Source: Toxonevra muliebris
Taxonomy: Eukaryota; Arthropoda; Insecta; Diptera; Pallopteridae
Length of the DNA: 64,000 nucleotides
Assembly (NCBI GenBank): GCA_963691655.1
Contig: OY829326.1
Span: 115,541,388-115,605,387, forward strand
Reading direction: 5' to 3'
Shown: positions 47,301-58,863 of the stretch, piece after piece
How the letters are laid out: each line of letters begins with the position of its first letter
Numbering within the stretch: position 1 is the stretch's first letter
The notes under the pieces: generated by a model
Database searches by the model: none
Seen by the model: the letters and a program-made list of their open reading frames with translations, nothing else
What the model was told of the DNA's origin: nothing
Program-made: the position numbers and the translations under genes

Positions 47301-47979
47301 TGTCTCCCCGTTTACTCTGCAGCGCGTTAAAATCTTTCAATTGCTGTCCCCAACTTGCTATTAGTTAGTTGTTGTTGTTGTTGTTGTGTTCTTAAAGTAG
47401 CATCAGTTGCTGCTACCGCTTGCGTTGTTGTTGTTGCTGCTGCTACTACTCCCAAAAATAATACATCGAGTGTTGATGTCTTCAATTAAAAACAACCGCA
47501 GATATATGTATGTATGTATGTGCAATACATAAATATTTCTGGCTATGAAAATGTACACTGCTGCAATTAGTCTGTGACGCTTACTGGTGGCTGGGAAAAG
47601 GTGGCAAGGGAAGGATTTGAAGGTAGAGAAATTTCTTTTTGGTTAACTTGACGTGGCAAAGTGTATACGAGTCATATTTAAATTTATTTTTCATTCTTTT
47701 TCAATAAATCGAAAATTAGTTGCTTTATATTAATTTTTGTGTAGTGGCACGACACAGTGAAGCAAATTGGCAAAACTCAGTGGCAAACCTTCAAAAATTT
47801 CATAAAAAAAGTTTTTCACTTCGCCGTTCGGATTAAGCATAAAACTAAAGGTCCCTTCCGTTCGTTAACAAATAAAACTCACACTACATAAATGAATGCG
47901 AAAATCTCGGTTTAGGCCATCCATGTGCCATAGAAGAAGAAGAAGAACGCATTTTACAAACTATTAGATGAAAAAACTT
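44318..47979. other. Gene-free DNA with simple tracts
   Basis: A C/T-rich stretch (44655-44712), CA runs (46306-46325), GTAT runs (46370-46383 and 47506-47521), a GAA-rich purine tract (46977-47018), GTT runs (47366-47386 and 47425-47440). A TATA-like tataaaag occurs at 45207, but I find nothing around it that supports a promoter. No gene recognised. Confidence 0.5.
47822..47868 (+). other. Relic resembling the SINE body's 3' block
   Basis: gccgttcggattaagcataa followed by aactaaaggtccc resembles the block gccgttcggaatcggcg / aactgtaggtcc in the SINE at 22496-22527, with several changes. Probably a relic 3' tail of the same retroposon or of the LINE from which that body came. Too short to classify. 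Confidence 0.4.
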
Positions 47980-47988
47980 CAAGGTTAG

Positions 47989-49016
47989 GTTAGTGGCAGC
48001 CTTCTGCTTGAAAGCACACTTAAGCACATTAAGGCTCATTGTGATACCACATACCACGGCGCGACTCCCCATTTACGGATTGGAGAACCATGAGGATTCC
48101 ATAATGAATCTGGCTATGTCCTTGATATTTACGGATGATAGCTCGGACAGACTAGTGAAGAAAGGTGAGCCCAGGAATTTTAGTCTCCTCCTGGCCAGGG
48201 ATGGGCACTCGCACATGAAATGGAGGACTGTTTGTTCCTCCTCCTCAGATCCGCAGCCCCGACAAAAGTCATTGAATGGCAGTCCAAGTCTTGCAGCATG
48301 TCTCCCCATTATGCAGTGTCCCGTGAGCACCGAAGTCGTAATGTTGATGGAGTTTCTGCTAAGGTTGAGTAGCTGCCTAGTTCGTCTATTGTCCATAGTG
48401 GTCCATGTTAGCCTGCTAATACCACAGGTATGCTCCGCTACCCAGGATCTTTTTGCTTTCTCAAGGTAGTTTTGCTTAATGGCTAATTTAATTGACGTAA
48501 GAGGGACACCAATGGTGCAGGAAGGTGATATATCTGTAAGCTGCGAGCCCTGTTTTGCTAACTCGTCGGCATTGCAGTTACCTGAAATATCCATATGTCC
48601 AGGCACCCAATATAGGTGGACCTGCGAGTGGCTCGACAAAATGTTGAGTGAAGATCGGCAGTCGAGTACAAGCTTTGCTGTTATGAAAACACCGGCAAGG
48701 GACTTGATTGCTGCTTGGCTGTCCGTGTAGATGCGGATACTCGTATCGAATGAATCGTTGCGAATAAGCCACTTGGACGCTTGATAGATAGCCATTACTT
48801 CCGCCTGAAAGACGCTGCAATGGTCAGGAAGTCGGAAGGAGAGTCTGAGATCTAACTTACTAGAGAAAATGCCACAGCCGACTCTTTCCTCCGATTTGGA
48901 TCCATCTGTATAGATGTCAGTTGAATTGTCAGTGACCACCTCGTCATTAACCCATTCCTCTCTACTGGGGATATGGGCGAAGAACGTGTGGTTTAAACCT
49001 AGTCTTTAAAGTAGCA
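47989..49016 (-). mobile_element. RNase H-bearing LINE, 1-kb 3' fragment
   Basis: Flanked by caaggttag on both sides (47980-47988 and 49017-49025), a likely 9-bp duplication, although the tail also contains ggttag. The minus strand encodes RNase H and the C-terminus, then a short 3' region ending in taacctaacc. It shares its last ~570 bp with the copy at 39205-39774 almost without change, so both inserted recently from one active family. 5'-truncated just upstream of the RNase H. Confidence 0.88.
48073..48939 (-). pseudogene. LINE RNase H and C-terminal domain, open frame
   Basis: 288 codons. RNase H: IYTDGSKSEE (about residue 8), FQAEVMAIY (about 44), IYTDSQAAIKS (about 70), WVPGHMDISGNCNADELAK (about 110). 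All four expected acidic positions and the His are visible. C-terminal finger: CRGCGSEEEEQTVLHFMCEC (about 230). The frame is unbroken but lacks endonuclease and RT. The first Met is simply the first in the frame, not a real start. The RNase H would have degraded the RNA strand after reverse transcription. Confidence 0.88.
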
Positions 49017-49025
49017 CAAGGTTAG

Positions 49026-52000
49026 ATTTTCAATCTAACTGATTTGGTATACTCAAAAGTATTGATGGGACTGGTTTTCGGTAAAGCGAATTCAACCGTC
49101 TTAAAATAGTTTGTAGACATTGTCTGCTGGACATAAAATGAACTTCAAGAAGTAAGAATTTCAGACCTGGCAAATGATAGTACCGATATAGTTTAGGTAT
49201 CTGGTCATCCAGCGAAACGGTGATTCCACATACCTTGAAAATGAAGTTTCTTCGAAATTTATTGTGAATTTTCTAGCTTAATACAAAATCCAACGAGGAG
49301 TTCCTCCGTAGAATAAATATGGAGCTCCTAGACTTGGTATAGCGAGAGATTAGTTAGCTTGGTAAGACTTGCTAAAGTCTTGGATATAACTTTTCACTTA
49401 ATCCCTAAAAATTTTGTTCAACTGAACCCCTAAATTGTCTGGTTAATCGTGTATTTGGAAGCAAATAAGATAATAAATAAGAAAATTACGATTTCTATTC
49501 AAAATTAAACAGATTGTGCTGTACAGCACAGGGTTTAATATCTCCATAGAGTCCTTAACCAATACTTTCCCAGAATACATCCTCGGCACAGTGGTTTTCG
49601 AGTATCTGAGATTTCTTTATCGTTATTTTGGTGTTTACCATGCGACTTTACTTAGAGTCAATCGTTAATTTGGCATGTGTCGCTGCAGTCTACAAGATTT
49701 TTTGATTAATACTCATATATAAGGTTAATTTTAATTAAACGATTTTGTTCAAAACATTTGTAGTCTATTCCACTGTTCCGTTTCAATTACATATTAACGC
49801 CAACATAGTCAACATGTCGTCAGCAAAGAAAAAAATTTTTTCTCCCCATGTCAATAAAATCAATTTAATATGAATTTTTCCATTAGTCGCAGTCGTCAAT
49901 ATGATCCTCGTCGCCAATGATCTGCGTGTGTGTGTGTGTGCGTGTACAAACGACGACACACAAAACACAAATTGCTGGTGCTTTGGGGCAAACAATTTCA
50001 GAAATTAAAATTTGAAAATATTTCAAAAAAAGGGAGAACTTTTAAATGAGAAAGGGGAAATTGCAGTATGGAGTAAAAGCATAACGCATGACAGCAGCAA
50101 AAATTGTTGTATGTACCAACAGATTGCTGAACAGCAACAACATAACTTCAATACAGGAGGATATGAGTTGTTTTAGAGCTGCATTTTGGATGTTTATGTA
50201 CATACTGTGTTGCATCTGTATTTTGTGACACCGTAGTGTAATGAGTAAATTGAATAGAATGACGCCAGACCATTAGCCAAGTTGACGATGACGATCTTTA
50301 CGATTACACTTTGGAATAGATGAAGGAGGCAAGTGAATTGGTGGTGGTGAGGTGTGTATTGCGTGAGGTGTAAGGGCGATCGGTGTTGAAATTGCCTGGA
50401 GATTGCATTATTGAAGACAGAGGAGACCTCTAGCGGATTATTTGAAACTCAAATAAGGGTTGACGTATACAGTCTTCAGCAATTTGCGTCACCACTTATA
50501 AGAAATTTTGATCCCGCTCAATTATTTGGCTTTGACGGACTAAGATTAACTGTCGACGCAGTTGTAAAACCACTGGTCAAACGGCTTCACTAATTCTAGG
50601 TCAATAATACTACTACCTCGGCGACTACTAGGTCGACCTTAAATACCGGACCAAAATGTTTTGGCTTTATCGTTATAAGCTGCTGATTCATACAACCTAA
50701 AGCCGGTGCCTCTTACTCTTACTTTCTTACTTAACATAACTCGTAAGTTTTCCTAAATTTGAGTTCCAATTTCGTAGACATTCTGATTTTTTCATATATA
50801 CCAACCTTTGTGTAGTTGTGCGAATACTTTGGTTTATAATAAATAAGCACTGAAAATTATTCACAATTTTATCAATTCTGAACAATTGAAATTACGTTAC
50901 TTGCGCAACAATAAAAAAAAAAGAAAAAATAAAACTCAAATCGAAATCGATCCTTTAAAAGCGCATGTTCTGTGCATTTCCTTAGCTTCAGCAGCAGAAA
51001 AACTTATCGAAAATTTATCTTGCAACATAGTAAAAATAACTGCAAAGCAAGTAAACTTAAGCGTGAACGTGTACCTACTACAAACCTACATAAGTAAGTA
51101 AAGTTACTACTTTTGCTTCAACATTGCGATTCATGAAGCGCATGCAATGCGATCGCGCACTGATCGCAAATTGATTTCAACTGCAATGGGAAGATGCGAT
51201 TTTGCTGCTACTTCTGGATGAAGCTCACAACAAACAGACATTGTCGCTCAACTTTTGCTGCAGTTGAAGTGAAGGTGAAAAAAGTGCAAAAGATAAAAAA
51301 ATAAGAAGAAGAACTAAAAACAAGTCACAATAAAGTGCGATAAGAGCAGAGCGCGCCTGCTTCGCTGGCTGTTTGGCTAAACTGATCGCCCTCGCGGCGG
51401 TTAAACTGATCGCGCTATTGCAAAACAAAGCGATAATGCGAAAATCATGTAATCCATTAGCGTCGCGGCTCATTGCAAATTTGTGACAATGACAATATTA
51501 AGATAACAGAGAAGCGTCCAAACAAAAAAAAAAAAACTAAAGAAAAGAAAAGAACAGATTTCCCAGAAAGATTTTCTCTGTTTCTCTGCAAAACATGCAA
51601 CGATTTTATTGTAGCTTCTGTTGTTGCTGTTGATGTCTGTGCTGCAACTGCACTGAATTAATTTGTTGTCACCCATGGTAGCATAAATCTTCAAGAACCT
51701 ACAACAACACAACACAAACTGGTGTGGTCCAACATATCTCTCTTTCATTGCACTCTTCTTCTCTATGCAACAGAATGCAAACAATGCGTTGTGTATATGC
51801 ATGCAATATTGCAACTAACTACGCATCTGCAGTTAATTGAAAATTGTGCGCATGCTCACTCATTCATTCATTCACTTGCTTATTCACTCACTCTTTCGCT
51901 TACGCTCTCGTTCTTCGGTGGGTTGCCCAGCAATCACAATCTACAACAACAATCGTGCGCTAACAACACTTTGATCTTAAAAGAAGTGACGTTTAGTGGC

Positions 52001-52546
52001 AATTTTGCGCTGATAACGATCTTACGCTGATGGGACAATGTTGTCATTGATTGTAGGCTGCTGCAGTTGCTGGAGTGCTGCAATTCAGTTTTTTGCCTAC
52101 TCTTGTTGGTGTTACAGAATGAATGGATGTTGTCGTTGTCGCTGAAGTTCTGTTTTCTGCTGCTGCAGTTACTGTTCCATTTGCTGTTGTTGTTGTGTAG
52201 CTAATGGTGTTGCAGGCATGCGTGCCAATGTCGTTAAATGGATAACATGATTTTGATTATAATAAAGCAGAAAAATCTTTTTAAAGTAGAATTTAATTAA
52301 CAAACGGGAGAGCAAAGAGAAGATCTTCTTTTATTCTTTTATTTATGAACTATGTATTTTCAAAGAATTTATTGCAAAGTATTTAAGTAAGATCGCAATA
52401 TTACACTTCATAATCATGAAAAGTACAAAGTTTATATACTTGAATCAGTCACTTGTGGTGAACAAAGTATATTTATATGGCAAATAGTTCGTTTTTTGTA
52501 TGATATATGGTAAATATAACCAACTAGCTGGTCAGAGTCACTTCTC
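49026..52546. other. Gene-free DNA
   Basis: A TG run (49926-49942), A runs near 50911-50925 and 51525-51538, TTG/CTG words (52060-52200). The frame at 50411-50593 has ordinary composition but no recognised family. No element ends were found. Confidence 0.45.
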
Positions 52547-52712
52547 GACTCCTCCCTGTTGGGTCCAGTAAAGTTTCGGTAGTTGGAAAATAATAACAAA
52601 AAATATATTTTAATTCTACTCTCACCTTTGACTCCTCCCTGTTGGGTCCAGTAAAGTTTCGGTAATTGGGAAATAACAACAAAAAATATATTTTAATTCT
52701 ACTCTCACCTTT
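52547..52712. repeat. Two-copy tandem duplication, 83-bp unit
   Basis: gactcctccctgttgggtcc starts at 52547 and again at 52630. Both continue through agtaaagtttcggta, aacaaaaaatatatttt and attctactctcacctt. Only about four differences, so the duplication is fairly recent. Confidence 0.9.
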
Positions 52713-53150
52713 TTCTCAGTTAATTTTTTTTTTTTTTTAATTAAGGGGGTTGCCTCCTAACAAAGTCTTTTTTTGAGATAAATTTTTACATAATAAATTT
52801 TTTTGTAACATAGAAGCTATGAACAAATGTTTTTTGCTGGGTTTTCAATGATTTTCTATATTGGTAGAGCCGCCTCAGACCCCTCCTTATACCTGGTTGA
52901 CATAATATCCTCAACTTTAGAATATCTGAGAGCAAATTGATTCTTGAAATATAAAATTCCCACTTTAGCCGGAACTAGGATTTTATACTTGCGATACGGG
53001 GAAAAAATTGTGGACTTTTGAAATTTTTGACCTTTTTTCTGCAGCTTTAATTCCAACTTTAAATGTTTAAATATGAATGAATAATCATAATGCTAGTTCT
53101 GGCGATAGGTATTCTCGTGTAGAAAAAACCCTCAATATTTGAGTCTGATC

Positions 53151-53242
53151 GACGACCCAGATAGTCTAGTGAGTAGTGCACTAGACTTTCATCCGAGACG
53201 TTCGGGTAGTTAATTCTCATAACCTTCTTATATTCACTCTCA
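53151..53242 (+). mobile_element. SINE fragment, head 1 family, box B deleted
   Basis: gacgaccc-gatagtctagtg, gcactagactttcatcc and gttaattctcataa-cttctta match the start of the SINE at 22288. About 24 bases are missing, exactly over the box B segment (ggttcgattcc and onward). Box A remains. Without box B it should not be an efficient pol III template. The 3' part is cut off where the TIR element at 53246 begins. Confidence 0.85.
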
Positions 53243-53245
53243 ATA

Positions 53246-54067
53246 GCTACGTTTTATTCGCCACTTGCTTCTAGTTATGTATAATTATAGCTGTTATGTA
53301 TACTTAACCCTTAAAAGCCCAATACGTCTGATTTAAATTAAAAACATACTTAGAGGTAGTATTAGGGATTCCGAGCAACGTTTGTTCTACGAGTTTTCAA
53401 ATAAATTAGTTTAAAGTGCCGTAATTTCGATTTACATGGATGGCCACAGTAGTACCCTTTGGGGATTATCGTAAGAATAAGTTAAAATACATGAGCAATA
53501 ATTTTTAAAAACAATTATTTAGTGTTATCCCATACCGTTTGACACAAATTTTTTAACCCGGCAATATATTTGTTATACAAAAATTCGAAAATAAAAAACC
53601 TTATTTTCTGTATGTGGTTCAAAATTCTTGCCAAACTTGCTTTCCGAGTTAAAAATAACTGTAACTATGCGACAGTTGATAAAGAAATCTTTTGTCAGTA
53701 AAATCAGATATTTATTTTAAATGGCGAACGTAAAATGGCGGCACAGGCAGCTGCTAAAGTGGTTGGTCACTGCAGTGATCAGTGGGTAATTAAGGGTTGA
53801 CAAGTTGTTCAACTACATCAAATTCTATTGTGAACTGCTAATAGCGAAACATAACAGTTTGGCAAAAAACAGAAAAGGAATATATTTGAAATGCCTGGCG
53901 GTGAAAATAAGTTAAAATCATCGTTAAATATTCTTATTAAGAGTATAAACTAAAAACAATGCCCGCGATTGACCGCGAATTGTGAATAACATTATAACGA
54001 AAAAGAGACTTAACAACTTGGTCGTTTTATTCGCACATGTTAAACTGACTGGCGAATAAAACACAGC
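53246..54067. mobile_element. TIR element with TA flanks, hosts a TTAA MITE
   Basis: The left end gctacgttttattcgccact (53246) pairs with the reversed right end gctgtgttttattcgccagt (ending 54067), about 17 of 20. TA lies outside on both sides (53244-53245 and 54068-54069). About 490 of its 822 bp are the nested MITE at 53308-53796, leaving roughly 330 bp. No coding sequence. Confidence 0.6.
53308..53796 (-). mobile_element. TTAA MITE (piggyBac-type), copy 2
   Basis: Inverse of 27488-28006. The left flank is TTAA (53304-53307) and the right flank ttga (53797-53800), a one-base decayed TTAA. The ends are cccttaaaagcccaatacgtc and, reversed, cccttaattacccactgatc. The inner near-palindrome (ggtcactgcagtgatcag) is kept. 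About 30 bp shorter than copy 1 through small deletions. Confidence 0.88.
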
Positions 54068-54369
54068 TAATATAAAGTATATAAAAAAATATAATATAAA
54101 ATCTTGGCAAGCAATGGCTAAACCACCAAGTGATAACAAAGCAAAGAAAAAAATATATTAGTGATTGGAGGAAAGAGGGAGAAGTAGTTTTGAATGTTTC
54201 CTTTAAATTTGGAAAGTCAGGAAAAACAGTTGAGCGAATTGACAGGGAAAAGAACTATATATGTATTGCGTGGTGCGTTAGAGTACCGTATCCACGTGGG
54301 ATGCGTGTCTAACGCTTGCAGTCCGTGTAGCTTTGATAAACACATGAACTGGTGGTAAATTTCTCATCT

Positions 54370-55070
54370 CAGCGGAACATCTACCATAAAAAACCTGTAG
54401 AACAGAGTTAAGTTAACCATGTTTCTACTATGCTCCAAGGAGTTAATAGAGCTGGGAACCCTACTTTCTCCGATTAGCTTTATCACTCGATTTTTAATAC
54501 GGTCCTGGAGCGCCGGTTGCGTTCGTGAAGCTCCTGGCCATAGATGCAAATTATACTCTATTTTGGGGCGCATATAGGTGGTGTAGATCATGGGGAGATC
54601 AGTCGCTTTAAAAAACCGAGGTACTTGGCTGCTTCTTTCGGCACGCCAAAAATATGATTATTTCACCGAACGTCACATTAGATGGATATGCCCAAAACAT
54701 CAAGAGTCATTGAGTGAAGTTACTACCGACCCCATACGCAATCAGTTTCAACAGTAGTGCTTTATGCCACACTTGGTCAAACGCCTTGAAAATATCAAGA
54801 GCAACCATTTTGCTCTTACCTTTGCCATGGGCACTATGGTTCCAATTTTCGGTGAGGACAGCAATGAGATCGCCCGTTGAGCAACTACGACGGAAACCAT
54901 ATTGGCGGTAATTAAGCAATTCATCTTGCTCTAAATATTTAGCCAAGTTATACTTTACTATATTTTTCATGATCTTGGATAGTGTAGAACGAATTGCGAT
55001 GGGCCAGTGATTCGCATGGCCCATAGTCTAACCTTTTTTAGGAAATATGGAAATACGAACTAGTGACAAG
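54370..55070 (-). pseudogene. LINE reverse transcriptase fragment (jockey/CR1-type)
   Basis: On the minus strand, HWPIAIRSTLSKIMKNIV and YRQYGFRRSCSTGDLIAVL (RT fingers) are followed by KMVALDIFKAFDQVWHKALL (motif A with its Asp). After a gap without the YADD box, the frame resumes at 54591 with MIYTTYMRPKIEYNLHLWPG and a GESRVPSS region, the usual end of RT in jockey/CR1-like LINEs. The central part is deleted and the 5' part is absent. Inactive remnant of a family different from the other LINEs here. Confidence 0.8.
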
Positions 55071-55454
55071 GCGATCACATGTAAAAAGAGTTGGAATTGA
55101 CGAGGTCGTTTCGTTCTTTACTCTCTTTGCAAATGACCAAAAATTCTTGCTACCCCTATGGAATTGTAAGCCTTTATGCATCTGTCACTGTTCACGAAGA
55201 AACTTTTCGCGCTTCTTATCAGATTGCCAGGTTCTGAAAGCAATCTTTTTGGATCTGACGGTTAATATGCAAGTCACATTAAACTACGAGTTATCTTTTG
55301 GTTATTGCTAACCATTTTGTTAAGAGCTCTTCGATAGATTCGCCCACCCCCCCTCCACCCCCTGATTCATTTTTCTGAGTGATTATCTAGAATGTGAGTT
55401 AGTCATTTTAAAATGAAACTCTGAACCATCGCTACGAGATGTGACTTAGATGTA

Positions 55455-56440
55455 CAGGGTGGGCCAACTACATGTGACCCATGTGATTCTTAAATAAAAT
55501 TTTTTAGGAAAAGACAATTTGATTTTTTTTTGCACAGGCATTTATTTTGATCCAAAGAAATAAATTTCAATTACCATTAAAATATTATTTAGCTCAAGTG
55601 CTCGCCTTTTTCCCTGATGACAAAATGTGCCTTTTTTGGCATATTCCATCACTTTCTCGAGCATAGCTCTCGGTATCGCCGCTGTTTCACGTTCAATGTT
55701 TGCTTTAAGTTCAGTTAAAGTCCGTGGCTTGTTAATGTACACTTTGGATTTCAAAAATCCCCACAAATAGAAGTCGGGCGGCGTCAGATCGGGCGAACGC
55801 GGTGGCCAGTCAAAATCGCCATTTTTGGATATCAAGCGACCAGGGAAGGATGACCTCAGAAAATCTATCGTGACGGCTGCAGTATGACATGGCGCGCCAT
55901 CTTGTTGGAACCAGAAGTTACGCATTCGCTTTCTACGCACAATTGGCATAAAAAATCGGTTATCATGGATCGATAACGGTCGCCATTGACGGTAAGTGGC
56001 TTCAATCGCTAGTCCTCGAAAAAGTACGGTCCAACCACACATTTCGAGGTTTACTTGGGCGCCTGGCATTACTAAGACTACCACTCGATAGCAATTTTTC
56101 GTACAAACGCTTTATGGTGTTTTTTGCGGGAGCACTTTTGATTTTATTTTTTAAATGAAACGCACGTTGAGTAGCCACGATTGAGAAATTTTTCTGGATG
56201 TATAGCTGAACGATTTCAGCGCGTTCAGCGGAGTGTAGTTATCCATGGTAAATAACCTCTTGAAATGACGCATCAATTGTGGTATGACGTTTCGACGTCT
56301 GAGAATTGATTTGGCGTATAGGTAAATGAGTTTGTTCACACATATGCCAAGTCAATTCTCAGGCGACGGTTTGTCGATTTGACAACGTAAGTCAAAGTTA
56401 TTAAGAGTTTACATGGGTCACATGTAGATGACCCACCCTG
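55455..56440 (-). mobile_element. DD41D mariner with central deletion
   Basis: Inverted terminal repeats of about 31 bases: cagggtgggccaactacatg at 55455 and, reversed, cagggtgggtcatctacatg ending 56440, both continuing into tgacccatgt. TA flanks both sides (55453-55454 and 56441-56442). 986 bp, roughly 300-400 bp short of a full element of this type. The transposase lies on the minus strand and lacks its middle. Confidence 0.92.
55542..56246 (-). pseudogene. DD41D mariner transposase, internally deleted
   Basis: Starts MDNYTP (56246), then after a one-base shift reads EIVQLYIQKNFSIVATQRAF (first HTH) and ARRPSKPRN. The second HTH and the first catalytic Asp region are missing. The frame picks up at FFMPIVRRKRMRNFWFQQDGAPCH (second Asp) and WPPRSPDLTPPDFYLWGFLKSK (third Asp). 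There are 41 residues between the second and third Asp, the DD41D spacing described for rosa-type elements of tephritid flies. Without the first Asp it cannot be catalytic. Confidence 0.9.
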
Positions 56441-56450
56441 TAGATTTTTA

Positions 56451-56594
56451 CAGTCAAGCAACTACTAAGGGCCATTTTCTCAAAGTCCGGTTACGCACTA
56501 ATCCGAACTTTAACCAACGGTTAGTAGTAGTAGTTAGTTCTGATTAGTGCTTACCGGACATTAAAAAAACGGTCCTTAGTAGTTGCCTGACTTG
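56451..56594. repeat. Small foldback element, 144 bp
   Basis: The left arm cagtcaagcaactactaagg (56451) is inverted at the right end (reversed: aagtcaggcaactactaagg, ending near 56594). Arms continue through gtccggt-agcactaatc-gaact, about 55 bases each, leaving a very short loop around agtagtagtag. It lies 10 bp outside the DD41D mariner. Confidence 0.8.
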
Positions 56595-58863
56595 CCCTAA
56601 GTCTTTTAAGTTCTACAAGTCAATAAGAACTACACCATCGGGTTCAATTACTTGGAATAAAATAAGGCTTTGACTGGTCAGAAAATCCTCCACTGAGTCC
56701 ACTTAGATATGATTGAATTTCAGTTATCTCGAGAAAATCTACTCTAATATTGAACAAATATGGAAGTCTTAGTTCCGTTTCACCCATTTATCAAGAAGTA
56801 AATGTATGCAGAAATAATCTAGTTAGTAAGATTCGATGAGACTTCACTTGAATATGATTTAGTTTGAGTTCCCACGATATAAGTTATGCTGCCTGCTTCT
56901 TCATACTTTTGTAGATATTCTTTGCATAGTTTGAAAATTGATCTAGCTTTTTTAAGCTACTATCTTCATTCCGCCACTGGGAATGAATTTTTTGCTCTTT
57001 GTGTCTATGAAAGCTTCCTCAATAGTATAAACTTTTATCCTCACGGTATCTACTGACTATTGCTATCTGAGGACACTTTTGGACTGGCAATTCTTACTAA
57101 AACTGTCCAGTCAATTCTTTATGGATTACTGCATACCTCTAGCTTGATGTTTTCTCTTTCAGTGATAAGTATTTAATCTAGAACTTATGTATACCTCAAG
57201 GAGGACTTTGCATGTATGTAAAATATTCACACAAAAATTTCAGTCTTTATTCATGGTATATATCTACATAAATATTTTTCCAGGTGACTCACACCTTGAT
57301 CGCAGTATTTTTCCAAAATGTTTTCGTTTTTTTCACACAACCAAAAAGAAACAATTTCAAATGTCGCTACAACTAAAATTTATTTTGTGATTTTGTGTGT
57401 ACGTATTTCATTTATTGTTTTCTTTAGAAAAGTTTATAAAATAACAATAACAGCATATGGAAAGTGTTTGAAAGTGCCTGTTTTTCTAATTTTTTATTTT
57501 TTTTTAACGATTTGTATATGAAAATTTCATATAAATAGAAAACTTCTAAGCGAATTAATAGCTTTGAATGGGTGGTAATGTTGCGTATGGGTGACTTTGA
57601 TGATAATGATGGCAGTACACCAGCACTACACACCTACACCAGAAAATCGTCTTAGAAGAAGAATTATTTCAAAACATTAAATTGATTTAGAGTAGCATCG
57701 AAAAAAATAACAGAAAATACAATAATTAGTTCAGTATCTGCAATATGTTCAATTGTAGAATATAAAATTAAAACAACAGCAACACAGGAAGTTTATGGAG
57801 GGAAAAAAGTGCAGTAAGCTTTTATTTCGATACCACTAGGAAATCATAAATTTGTTAACATTTTTAAAGTTTCTTTCACTTAGTTTTTTTTTTTTTTTTT
57901 TTGGAAAAAAAGTAATTTATTATTACTTTGTATATAAAGTAGATGCAAAGGGAAATAATTATGTAAATTGTCACATCCGGCGGATAAACAAAAAACTTAA
58001 ATTATGGGTTGCATCCCCATATACTTTCTTAATCTCCATGATATATAAGTTTACAAATTTGTACTGTTGACCCATTAACCTAAATCGGATATTTGGTAAT
58101 TTTACTTCTCTGATATGTAATGGAATTTTGTTTTGTTTTATTTTAACCCTTTTCAATGCACTTTATGCTGCCGTCAACTTCTAAACTATATTGAGCAAGA
58201 ATTTTTTCCTTCTCCCATATCTTTGCCGCATTTAAAATCTACAAAATCAATAAAACATAACATTTTCACTCCTAAATTTTTAACCAAATAAACGCAATTT
58301 TTGTATTTTACATCATTCTATGAAAATAAAATCCGTAGACCTTTAATCACTACAGTGGTGACGGCAAAGTTACAGTGGAACAAAATCATATAAAAAAATA
58401 TAAAATCAAATATTTCTAGTTTTGCTTTTCTGAGACAAAGCAAATCGTTCAATCCAAAATCAATTGGTTCAACATCCTAGGTATCCTTTAGTATCCGTCA
58501 ATGGTGACTTGGATATTCCTGTATGCATGCGAAACATGAAAAGTTGTCACCACTAGCTGGAGATATACAGTGAATCGCTGGCTACGATATATACTAACAA
58601 TACAATGACCAACAACTAAGTTGCGTATCATATTTATAACACAGTCAAACATTTTTCCGAAAAAATATTTGCTTTTAAACTGAAGACCGAAATTCATTGT
58701 ACAACAATAGTTCATAGCTAAATTAATTCATAAATAAAACACAATTCCATACTTTAATTCAAAATTATAAACTTTTCAGATATTTTATACTTTTTCTAAG
58801 TATTTTTTGTATAATATTTATAAGACAGATGAATAGTTTGAACTCTAATATAACTTTTAATAA
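56595..58863. other. Gene-free DNA
   Basis: A T run at 57883-57902. Short frames only, with no recognised family. 58700-58860 could be the other flank of the Tc1-like fragment at 60430-60980, separated by the long-TIR element, but it is non-coding and this is a guess. Confidence 0.45.

Noticed and set aside
50411..50593. 60-codon frame with protein-like composition
   Set aside because: No family recognised, too short, and no conserved start or splice context to support it.
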